A stretch of 64,000 bases of DNA from Paenibacillus hexagrammi (GTDB lineage: Bacteria > Bacillota > Bacilli > Paenibacillales > NBRC-103111): assembly GCF_021513275.1 (NCBI RefSeq), contig NZ_CP090978.1, forward strand, positions 1,426,001-1,490,000. The letters run 5' to 3'. Below, in pieces: positions 36,741 to 44,569 of this stretch. Made by a program: the position numbers and the translations under genes. The notes beneath the pieces were generated by a model that was not told where the DNA came from, did not search any database, and worked only from the letters and a program-made list of their open reading frames with translations. Every line of letters starts with the position of its first letter. The first letter of the stretch is position 1.

Positions 36741-38156
36741 ATGGACCTCTTTTACGACTTAAATCAATTTAAAGACAATATTGCTGTTATTGATGAGGAT
36801 GAGAACTGCTATACCTACCATGAATTATCCAATAGGGTTCAGGAGTTTGGGAACTCGTTTCCAGAAGAAAAAAGGTGCTTATCCTCGTTACATGTACAAA
36901 TTCTGTAGAAGCCTTAATAGGATACCTCGGGGGATCGCTGGCGGAAATGCTGTTATGTTGGTTGAGCATACTACTGACATTGAACTGCTGGAGCGTATCA
37001 TCCAGATTTATCAACCGGAATATATTTGGCAGCCGAGGGAGCCTGTGCACCCTTACATTTCGAACCCTAAAACTTATGAGTTGGTTAAAACCGGTTACCG
37101 CAGTGAGGATCCGATTCATCCGGATTTGAGTTTAGTTATGCTTACATCGGGTTCAACCGGCTCCCCTAAAGGGTGCGGCTGTCACGTACCAATATTAACG
37201 AAAATGCTAAGTCCATAGCAGAGTATTTGGAACTGAATGAGTCCGAAAGGCCGATTACGACGTTGCCTATGAATTATGTCTATGGCCTATCGGTGATTAA
37301 TAGCCATTTGTATGTCGGGGCAACTATTTTATTGATAGGTCATTCGATCATTAAAAAGGACTTTTGGGACTTTTTCAAAAAACATCAGGCAACCTCCATC
37401 TCAGGAGTTCCCTATACCTATGAGATGTTAAGAACATTACGCTTCTTTGATATGGAACTGCCATCCCTTCGCTATTTCACTCAGGCAGGAGGTAAACTCA
37501 GAGCTGAACAGGTCGCGCAATATGCTGAATATTCAAGGAAAAAGAGTATTCGGTTTTTTGTGATGTACGGACAGACTGAGGCCACTGCGCGAATGAGTTA
37601 CTTGCCCCCAGAATACAATTCTGCGAAAAGCGGGAGTATAGGTGTGGCGATCCCAGGCGGCAAACTCTACTTAAGAGATGTGGAGGGAAGACAGATTACA
37701 GCCGCAGGCGTAGAAGGCGCACTTTATTATGAAGGGCCGAATGTTATGCTCGGTTACGCGAGCAGCAGACATGATCTCGCCAACGGAGATGAACACAAGG
37801 GATGCTTGAACACACATGATATTGCCTATGTTGATGAAGACGGTTTTTTCTATATTGTCGGCAGAAATAGCCGGTTTATTAAAATTGTGGGGAAACGGGT
37901 AAGCCTCGATGAAATCGAACATTACTTGCGGCAGCAGGGCTTTGATTGCGCAGCAGGTGGATATGACGAGCTGCTTCAGATCGCCGTAACCAACCCTATC
38001 TATAAACAAAAGATCAGAGAGATTTTGATCAAGAAATTTAAAATTGATTTTGACAATGCTCGTATATTTGAGGTGGATGAAATCAAAAAAAATTCAAGCG
38101 GGAAAATCAGCTATAAGGAGATTTTTTCTGACTATAGAATAGGTGAGCTGCTATGA
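36741..38156 (+). pseudogene. Acyl-AMP ligase (AMP-binding family), three frameshifts
   Basis: AAGGAG lies before ATG 36741. The protein is readable only across frames: MDLFYDLNQF to EEKR, then LVTCTNSVEALIGYLGG, then NAVMLVEHTTDIELLERII to SGSTGSPKG, then RLSRTNINENAK to the end at 38156. The breaks fall at A6 36868-36873, near 36940-36945, and at GGG 37171-37173; each needs one more base to restore the frame. The restored protein of about 470 residues has the P-loop SGSTGSPKG, YGQTEA and the late HDIAYVDEDG and KKNSSGKI segments. It would adenylate a carboxylic acid and load the free ACP at 38949. The stop overlaps the methyltransferase start (ATGA). Confidence 0.8.
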
Positions 38157-38935
38157 GCGAAAATCAAATTATTATCGAGCAATTTAATAAAGGCGCACAA
38201 AATTTCGATAACTGGTCGGTCACACAGGATGAGAAAATGTTGAAAGGGCTTTCTGATTTTTGTGGACTCTCCAAAGAGGATCGTATGTTGGATGTTGCAT
38301 GCGGCACAGGGGCATTTTCTCTCTTTTCCGCTAGGGCTGTTGAGAGTGTACAAGGGGTAGACATCTCAGAAGGAATGATAGGCATAGCCCGTGAACATGC
38401 GATGAAACGGCATCTGAACAACGTTAGGTTTCACTGTCAGGATGTCGAAAACATTGAACTTGAGGAACATCCATTTTCAATTGTTGTTTCAAGATCGGCG
38501 TTCCATCATATGAAAAATTATCAGAAAGTGTTTTCCGGCATGGTGAATTACTGTCAAGATGGCGGACGTATCTGTATTCAGGATATTATGGCATACGATA
38601 ATGAGAAGCAGGACCATTTTTTCGAACAGATGGAAGTGCTCATTGATGCCAGTCATTTTAAAACGTACTCGAAACGTGAATTTTTCAATCTTTACAAAGA
38701 AAGCGGCATCAAGCTTTCAAGTGTTTTTGAATCAGAATCAAAACTGGACTTCTATGATTATGTGGGACATGTAGTACAGAGTGAACAGAGCAACAAACGA
38801 ATTAAGGAATTGCTCGATAGGGGACTAAAGGATCCGGAGATTGCTTCCTGCTTTGTGGAACAGGATGGTCGTCTCTTATGGATTCGAAAAGTGTGTACGA
38901 TTATTGGGCACAAGATTGAAAAAATAAATGAATAG
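38153..38935 (+). CDS. SAM-dependent methyltransferase (class I, UbiE-like)
   Basis: 260 residues. Motif I reads LDVACGTGAFSL at about residues 46-57, followed by VDISEGMIGIARE, and a later post-motif with SRSAFHHM. These are typical of small-molecule O-, N- or C-methyltransferases of the Methyltransf_11/UbiE type. The ATG overlaps the stop of the ligase gene by four bases, so the two are probably translationally coupled. The neighbours (ligase before, free ACP after) suggest that it methylates the acid activated by the ligase or its ACP-bound form. Acting on the finished polyketide remains possible. Confidence 0.85.
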   Translation: MSENQIIIEQFNKGAQNFDNWSVTQDEKMLKGLSDFCGLSKEDRMLDVACGTGAFSLFSARAVESVQGVDISEGMIGIAREHAMKRHLNNVRFHCQDVENIELEEHPFSIVVSRSAFHHMKNYQKVFSGMVNYCQDGGRICIQDIMAYDNEKQDHFFEQMEVLIDASHFKTYSKREFFNLYKESGIKLSSVFESESKLDFYDYVGHVVQSEQSNKRIKELLDRGLKDPEIASCFVEQDGRLLWIRKVCTIIGHKIEKINE

Positions 38936-38948
38936 GGAGCTTGAATAA

Positions 38949-39191
38949 ATGGATCATGCACAGAAAGTAAAATCATTTCTTGAAGAAAGGTTCTTGGTTA
39001 ATTTCGGAGAGGACATAACCGAGGACACGGACCTGTTCAAAGCGGGAATCATCGAATCAAAAGGATACATGGGCATCATTACATTTTTACAAGATGATCT
39101 GCATATTGAGATGTCAGACGAGGATCTGTTCATGAATGTGTTTGCTTCGTTGTCCAATATTGTTGATTTTGTTGAAAAAAAACAGGGCTAA
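38949..39191 (+). CDS. Free acyl carrier protein of the ligase cassette
   Basis: 80 residues with a carrier fold; the site reads LFKAGIIESKGYMGII, so the serine is preceded by glutamate rather than aspartate. The acidic N-terminal half (EDITEDTDLF) and the late DLFMNVFASLSNIVDFV fit helices III and IV. The GIIES or GIIDS form is common in free carriers that receive a substrate from a dedicated AMP ligase. It probably carries the unit made by the preceding three genes and delivers it to the PKS, most simply to PKS4 just downstream. The ribosome site GGGAG lies 11 bases before the ATG. Confidence 0.85.
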   Translation: MDHAQKVKSFLEERFLVNFGEDITEDTDLFKAGIIESKGYMGIITFLQDDLHIEMSDEDLFMNVFASLSNIVDFVEKKQG

Positions 39192-39227
39192 AGACGCTTG
39201 GATGGATACAGTCCGGAGAGGGGTACT

Positions 39228-42215
39228 ATGGGAACAGAAAATAACCAAGCATTTCGCAAAACACAAGACAAGAATGGAATTGCCATTATTGGAGTAAGTC
39301 TTCGGTTTCCTAAATCCGATAATTTGGATGAATTGTGGGATCATTTGCAATCCGAAAGTTGCCTGATAACGGAAATTCCCTCGAATCGCTGGGAAAAGGA
39401 GAAGTTTTTCGGCGATCCCAAAAGTGAGGCTAACAAAACGAATAGTGTTTGGGGAGGATTTATCGATGACGCTGATTGCTTTGACGCGTCTTTTTTTCAT
39501 GTTTCTCCCCGGGAAGCCACAACGATGGATCCTCAGCAGAGAATTGCCCTTGAACTTGCATGGAAGGCTATCGAAGACGCTGGCTACAAAGCAAGTTCGC
39601 TGAAGAGTACAAAGACAGGTGTCTTCATGGGTGTTTGCAACACGGACTATACCGAACTTATTGAAAAAAACGTTCAAGAAGTGGATGCTTATATTCCCAC
39701 CGGCACATCCAACGCCATCATTTCCAACCGGATTTCGTACTGGTTTGATTTTTACGGGCCGAGTATCACACTAGATACAGCCTGCGCCAGTTCACTAGTA
39801 GCGATTCATCAGGCAGTTCGTTCGCTTGAGAATGAAGAATGTGACTATGCGATGGCCGGCGGTGTGAATATTTGTTGGTCCCCAAGACGATTTATTGCAC
39901 TCAGCCAGGGCGGGATGCTTTCTAAAGAAGGAAGGTCCAGAGCATTTGATGAAAGAGCTGATGGCTATGTACGCGCCGAGGGAGGAGCCATTCTCTTGCT
40001 TAAGCCTTTGGATAAGGCAGTGGAGGACCAGGACCATATTTATGCCGTAATTAAAGGAGTAGGTACGAATCATGGAGGAAGAACCAACTCTCTAACCATT
40101 ACAAATCCAAAAGCACACGCGGAATTAATAGCCGATTTATACGAAAAAGCAGGGATTAGTCCTGATTCTGTGAGCTACATAGAAACTCATGGCCCTGGTA
40201 CACCGCTGGGGGATCCGATTGAAATTCATGGTCTGAAGATGGCCTTTCAACAACTATGTAAGAAATTTGACAAGAAGATGGAACCATCAACCTGCGGTTT
40301 AGGGTCGGTTAAAACCAATATCGGGCATCTAGAGTCTGCAGCGGGTATTGCGGGAGTTCTAAAAGTCATAGCTTCAATGAAGAACAAGACTTTGCCTGCA
40401 TGTGTTCAGTTCGAGCAGCTTAATCCTGTCATCAACATGAGCGATAGTCCATTTTATATTGTCAACAAAACAAAATCTTGGGAGGTTAATCATCATTCTT
40501 CAACCCCCAGACGGGCAGGTGTTAGTTCCTTCGGTTTCGGGGGAAGTAATGCGCATATCATTTTGGAGGAATATATTCCAAGTCGGATAGAAGAATCCGA
40601 TCATATGGAGATTCATAACACAGATGATAAGCTGCTAATTCCACTATCAGCCAAGAATCCGGAACGTCTGAATGAATATGTACGGGTTTATGTAGAACAT
40701 ATCAAAAGAATTTGGCCTGTGGAACAAGCGGAAGCACAAAGTGGCTCCCAAGATGAAAAGCGCAGATTACGAAATCTGGCGTACACGCTTCAAGTAGGTC
40801 GAGAAGCAATGGATGAACGTGTGATATTTGTGGCTGGGGATACCCAAGAGCTGATTGCTCAGATGGAAGCCTTCTTGCAGGGGAACAAATTGCATGCCAA
40901 CTGTTGGAAGGGCAATATCAAGCAGGGCAAGGAAATCGTCAACTTCTTGGCTGAAGATGAGGATTTGCAGGAGCTGGTTCATAATTGGGGGGCCAGAGGA
41001 AAGGTTGGGAAAATAGCTGAATTGTGGGTTAAGGGATATCCAATCGACTGGAAAACGCTTGATGCGAGAAACGGGGTTCAACGCGTTAGTTTACCCACAT
41101 ATCCGTTTGCCAGGGAACGATACTGGATATCCGGGATGAAACGTGAAGCTAGCCGGGCTAAAATCAGTCAGGATGCTGCCCCGACCCCGTTGTTACAGCA
41201 GGAATACGTACCGTCTCGACCTCCTGCTGTTCAGCCGGCAACTAACTCTGAACTAAGTGATTCCCACCTTAGCAAGGAGAATGTGGCATTGCCTCCGTCC
41301 CATTCGGATCAGACAGCCGCTGCGCCGATCATGCATCCAAGCGTTGGTCCGAACTTGCGAACTAGGCAACTTATCACTTTGTCACCAGCCAGCATGATAT
41401 TGCCGCAAAGCGAGCTTGACAGTGTATGTAAACCCGATAGCACGAGACAGTCGGACATCTCCTTGAACACTTTGCAAATAGAACTGGCAACAAGTCTTGC
41501 GGAAGTATTGTATGTAGACAAGAACGATATAGATATCGACAAAAAATTTATCGACGTAGGACTGGATTCGATTATAGCGGTAGAATGGATCAGGGTTATC
41601 AACAAACAACATGGGACTTCGATTTCAGCGACTATCGTGTATGATTATCCAACCATTCGAGAGTTCGCGAGGTATTTGGAAAATGAAGTAAACGGGCAGG
41701 GAATACAAGCGGCTGAATCGATTTTGCCAACCAGGCGGCCAATCAACCTGTTACCGGTAAGTGTAGTACTGCAGCAAGGCGGGCATGACAATGAAATAAA
41801 GTCCACTATTGCCGAACATAAGGGCATCTCCTTGGATATTTTGCAAAAAGAATTGGTAACAAGTCTTGCTGATGTATTATATGTGGATCAGAAAGATATC
41901 GATGTAGACAATAAATTTATTGACGTAGGGCTGGATTCAATTATAGCGGTAGAATGGATGAGGGGCATCAATAAACGGTATGGTACTGCAATGAACGCAA
42001 CTATGGTATATGATCACCCAACCCTCCGTGAATTTGCAAGTTTTTTAGAAAAAGAATTGAACGGTTCCGAAGCGGGATCTCATCAGGCATCTACAAGTAG
42101 GGGTTCAGATCATTTTCTGGATGAGGTGCTAGAACAAGTTTATCAAGGAACAATTGATCTGGACAAGGCAGAACAAGTATTACACGAATTTAACCTATTC
42201 CCAACTGTACGATAA
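39228..42215 (+). CDS. Trans-AT PKS4: KS-ACP-ACP beta-branching module
   Basis: The start is ATG 39228 behind GGAGAGGGG at 39213-39223; an upstream in-frame start at 39198 would include that site. KS8 spans about 39282-40570 with DTACASS and NIGH intact, but the usual HGTGT reads HGPGT. After the linker come two ACPs with GLDSIIAVEW sites, both with the tryptophan flag of HMG-synthase-recruiting carriers, about 369 bases apart. A C-terminal docking motif (DEVLEQVYQGTIDLDKAE) ends the protein. The N terminus has no docking helices, which fits a first module fed by the adjacent free ACP. It is the second beta-branch site of the window. Confidence 0.92.
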   Translation: MGTENNQAFRKTQDKNGIAIIGVSLRFPKSDNLDELWDHLQSESCLITEIPSNRWEKEKFFGDPKSEANKTNSVWGGFIDDADCFDASFFHVSPREATTMDPQQRIALELAWKAIEDAGYKASSLKSTKTGVFMGVCNTDYTELIEKNVQEVDAYIPTGTSNAIISNRISYWFDFYGPSITLDTACASSLVAIHQAVRSLENEECDYAMAGGVNICWSPRRFIALSQGGMLSKEGRSRAFDERADGYVRAEGGAILLLKPLDKAVEDQDHIYAVIKGVGTNHGGRTNSLTITNPKAHAELIADLYEKAGISPDSVSYIETHGPGTPLGDPIEIHGLKMAFQQLCKKFDKKMEPSTCGLGSVKTNIGHLESAAGIAGVLKVIASMKNKTLPACVQFEQLNPVINMSDSPFYIVNKTKSWEVNHHSSTPRRAGVSSFGFGGSNAHIILEEYIPSRIEESDHMEIHNTDDKLLIPLSAKNPERLNEYVRVYVEHIKRIWPVEQAEAQSGSQDEKRRLRNLAYTLQVGREAMDERVIFVAGDTQELIAQMEAFLQGNKLHANCWKGNIKQGKEIVNFLAEDEDLQELVHNWGARGKVGKIAELWVKGYPIDWKTLDARNGVQRVSLPTYPFARERYWISGMKREASRAKISQDAAPTPLLQQEYVPSRPPAVQPATNSELSDSHLSKENVALPPSHSDQTAAAPIMHPSVGPNLRTRQLITLSPASMILPQSELDSVCKPDSTRQSDISLNTLQIELATSLAEVLYVDKNDIDIDKKFIDVGLDSIIAVEWIRVINKQHGTSISATIVYDYPTIREFARYLENEVNGQGIQAAESILPTRRPINLLPVSVVLQQGGHDNEIKSTIAEHKGISLDILQKELVTSLADVLYVDQKDIDVDNKFIDVGLDSIIAVEWMRGINKRYGTAMNATMVYDHPTLREFASFLEKELNGSEAGSHQASTSRGSDHFLDEVLEQVYQGTIDLDKAEQVLHEFNLFPTVR
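41459..42060 (+). repeat. Tandem ACP duplication in PKS4
   Basis: Two ACP-coding units (about 41459-41690 and 41828-42060) are alike at the DNA level. Stretches such as TTGGTAACAAGTCTTGC-like segments and ATTATAGCGGTAGAATGG recur with scattered differences. This points to a fairly recent internal duplication, whereas the tandem ACPs of PKS1 are less alike. Confidence 0.75.
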
Positions 42216-42300
42216 AGATATTAGCTGGTATGGTGAGGTCGCATACCATATTTCCTTACAAATTTGTGCCGCGAGCGACTGCGGCAGAATGGAGACTCGT

Positions 42301-43236
42301 ATGAAAAATGTAAATGATGTGCTTCCGGAATTAAGAAACATAATGGACAGGCTCCCTGTCTTTGATTTGCGTAATCCGCGGATGCCGGAGGGTGTTGAGA
42401 TCCCAAAGATAGAACAATCCCCTCATGTGAAGAGTACGAAGCTAAGTATCCAAGGACCGGATTCGGAACTGAAAGTTAAAATTTATGAGCCAGTGAACAG
42501 AACGAGTGCAGCGTTGCCAGCACTGCTATGGATTCATGGCGGAGGCTACGTGCTAGGTAACTATGAATTAGATGATGGTCTGTGTGAAGAGTTTGTACTT
42601 GCAGCCAACTGTGTTGTAGTCTCCATTGATTACCGGCTTGCTCCGCAATTCCCGTATCCGGCGGCTGTTGAGGATTGTTATGCAGGGCTGGAGTGGATGG
42701 TGGCTCAGGCAGAAGAATTGCATATTGATACGTCTAAGCTAGCAATTGCCGGCACAAGCGCAGGGGGCGGATTGACTGCGGCTCTGACTCTTATGGCTCG
42801 TGACAGAGGAGGACCGAAGATTGCTTTTCAAATGCCATTGTGTCCTATGCTTGACGATCGCCATGTTACAGCATCAAGCTATGAGATCAATGAAGATATG
42901 TTTCCGAAATTATGGAACAGGGAACAGAATCAGCTTGCATGGAGCATGTATCTTGGCAACATAAATGCCGATGATGTTTCGCCGTATGCGGCGCCTACAC
43001 GTGCCAAAGATGTAAGCGGACTGCCGCCTGCGTATACTTGTGTGGGAGAATTGGATCTATTTCGGGACGAAACGATAGAATATGTGAACCGATTGGTTCA
43101 GGCAGGCATTCCGGTCGAATTCCATCTGTATCCGGGATGTTTCCATGGTTTTGAGAAAATTTTCCACGACACGGAAATAAGCAGACAAGCGAGAAAAGAA
43201 TACGTTCATGCGCTGGCACGCGCTTTAAACAGATAA
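42301..43236 (+). CDS. Alpha/beta hydrolase of the hormone-sensitive-lipase family (esterase)
   Basis: About 311 residues from ATG 42301, which has GGAG six bases upstream; the frame is open back to 42154, but that stretch overlaps the PKS4 end and looks non-coding. The oxyanion motif HGGGYVLG and nucleophile elbow GTSAGGG are diagnostic of the HSL family (BioH/AesT-like esterases). The late GELDLFRDE and CFHGFEK supply the acid and histidine. It acts on short acyl esters in the family. It is the last gene before the terminator at 43256 and so the last member of the PKS operon; hydrolysis of an ester on the product or an intermediate is inferred. Confidence 0.85.
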   Translation: MKNVNDVLPELRNIMDRLPVFDLRNPRMPEGVEIPKIEQSPHVKSTKLSIQGPDSELKVKIYEPVNRTSAALPALLWIHGGGYVLGNYELDDGLCEEFVLAANCVVVSIDYRLAPQFPYPAAVEDCYAGLEWMVAQAEELHIDTSKLAIAGTSAGGGLTAALTLMARDRGGPKIAFQMPLCPMLDDRHVTASSYEINEDMFPKLWNREQNQLAWSMYLGNINADDVSPYAAPTRAKDVSGLPPAYTCVGELDLFRDETIEYVNRLVQAGIPVEFHLYPGCFHGFEKIFHDTEISRQARKEYVHALARALNR

Positions 43237-43255
43237 ACTCGATCTCAAAGGAAGA

Positions 43256-43294
43256 AGCCGACCCTCAATTAGACTGAGGTTCGGCTTTTTTTTT
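43256..43294 (+). terminator. Rho-independent terminator ending the PKS operon
   Basis: The arms AGCCGACCCTCA and TGAGGTTCGGCT pair with one mismatch around a seven-base loop, followed by a run of T residues. It lies 20 bases after the esterase stop and marks a likely end of the biosynthetic cluster. Confidence 0.9.
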
Positions 43295-43501
43295 GCTCTA
43301 GCGTGCTGACTTTTGGTTGATTCCGCAGGATCATTTAGACGCATGCTATTTCAATAGTTAAATGAACCTGCCAAAAACGGATCGATGTTTCATCTTCGTA
43401 AGTCTACAAATTTGAGGCTGGAATTCCAGAATGCTAAACTATTACTGTACAGAAATTGGCGTACCAATCATAACCGATGCGGTTAACTGGAGGGTTTGGA
43501 C

Positions 43502-44503
43502 ATGCGTGTACCGTACGATGAAATGAAAGATGAGCTCAAAAGAGTTCTCTTGTCTAGGGGATTTGAAGACGAAAGAGCAGAGATCGGGGCGACCATTATT
43601 ACGGATAACAGCTGTGACGGCGTTTATTCCCACGGCTTGAACAGGTTCCCCACCATAGTTCAATATCTAGACGAAGAGGCTATCAAGCCGAGTGCGCTGC
43701 CGATTAAGCTACATGCCATAGGAGCCCTGGAACAATGGGATGGACAGATGGGATTCGGCCCGATTAATGCGGCCATTGCTATGGATCGAGCAATTGAACT
43801 GGCTGGACAATTTGGCCTAGGCTGTGTTGCTCTTAGAAATACGAATCACTGGCTCCGTGGCGGAACCTATGGGCTAAGGGCAGCTGACGCAGGATGTATC
43901 GGTATTTGCATGACCAATACGATTCCGAATATGCCGCCATGGGGAGGGACTGAGAATCGCATAGGGAATAACCCCTTTATCCTATCCATTCCTGAATCCA
44001 ATGGGCGTCATGTTCTGTTAGATATGGCGCAGTCTCAATTCTCATTCGGGAAGCTTCAGACTTATTCCCTTCGGGGAGACAAACTGCCTGTTACGGGAGG
44101 CTATGATGCTGAGGGGAATCTCACTGACGATCCTGATGCCATCATAAACGGAGGCACGGTGATTCCAGCGGGCTATTGGAAGGGATCGGGACTTTCCATT
44201 GCGATTGATATGATGGTTGCTGCCTTATCTGCCGGAAGATCTGCTGCTGATATAGGGGCAGCTGGACAAGAAATTGGAATATCCCAAGTATTCATTGCGA
44301 TTAATCCGAAATCCTATGCAGGTGAAGAATATGCCGATGCTTACATAACGAATATGTCTGAGTCGATTAAGTCTTCATCCACGACGGCTGGAAGCGGCGA
44401 AATCCTTTATCCCGGCGAGAGGGCAGCGAGAGAGCGCGAGGAAAACTTAAAGAATGGTATTCCTGTGAATCAGGAAATATGGGAGAGAGTGAAACAGCTC
44501 TAA
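43502..44503 (+). CDS. yiaK: 2,3-diketo-L-gulonate reductase (YiaK/DlgD-like, Ldh2 family)
   Basis: 333 residues from ATG 43502, seven bases after GGAGGG; the in-frame TTG at 43496 is too close to that site. The sequence closely follows E. coli YiaK: GVYSHGLNRFP with the catalytic histidine, GALEQWDGQMGFG, ALRNTNHWLRGGTYG, MPPWGG and GYWKGSGLSI. The family uses NAD(P)H to reduce 2,3-diketo-L-gulonate in ascorbate and uronate breakdown. It stands alone between the PKS terminator and a convergent transporter group and is not an obvious part of the polyketide cluster. Confidence 0.9.
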   Translation: MRVPYDEMKDELKRVLLSRGFEDERAEIGATIITDNSCDGVYSHGLNRFPTIVQYLDEEAIKPSALPIKLHAIGALEQWDGQMGFGPINAAIAMDRAIELAGQFGLGCVALRNTNHWLRGGTYGLRAADAGCIGICMTNTIPNMPPWGGTENRIGNNPFILSIPESNGRHVLLDMAQSQFSFGKLQTYSLRGDKLPVTGGYDAEGNLTDDPDAIINGGTVIPAGYWKGSGLSIAIDMMVAALSAGRSAADIGAAGQEIGISQVFIAINPKSYAGEEYADAYITNMSESIKSSSTTAGSGEILYPGERAAREREENLKNGIPVNQEIWERVKQL

Positions 44504-44517
44504 CTCAATAAAGAATG

Positions 44518-44558
44518 AAAAAAGAGATGACTCCTGAGCACACAGAAGTCATCTCTTT
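44518..44558 (-). terminator. Bidirectional terminator between yiaK and the transporter operon
   Basis: The inverted repeat AAAGAGATGACT / AGTCATCTCTTT (44521-44532 and 44547-44558) is perfect over 12 bases. On the minus strand it ends in six T residues, so it mainly serves the leftward operon; on the plus strand it has only three. Confidence 0.85.
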
Positions 44559-44569
44559 AGCGCTGCCAA

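Noticed and set aside
12544-40570. Repeated KS sequences as mobile or tandem repeats
   Set aside because: The similarity follows KS domain borders and reflects homologous domains, with no terminal repeats or transposase.
42154-42300. N-terminal extension of the esterase from 42154
   Set aside because: The stretch overlaps the end of PKS4, has no esterase similarity, and a good ribosome site lies before ATG 42301.
43295-43501. Small gene or attachment site between the PKS terminator and yiaK
   Set aside because: No open frame with a ribosome site, no integrase and no direct repeats were seen in these about 200 bases.
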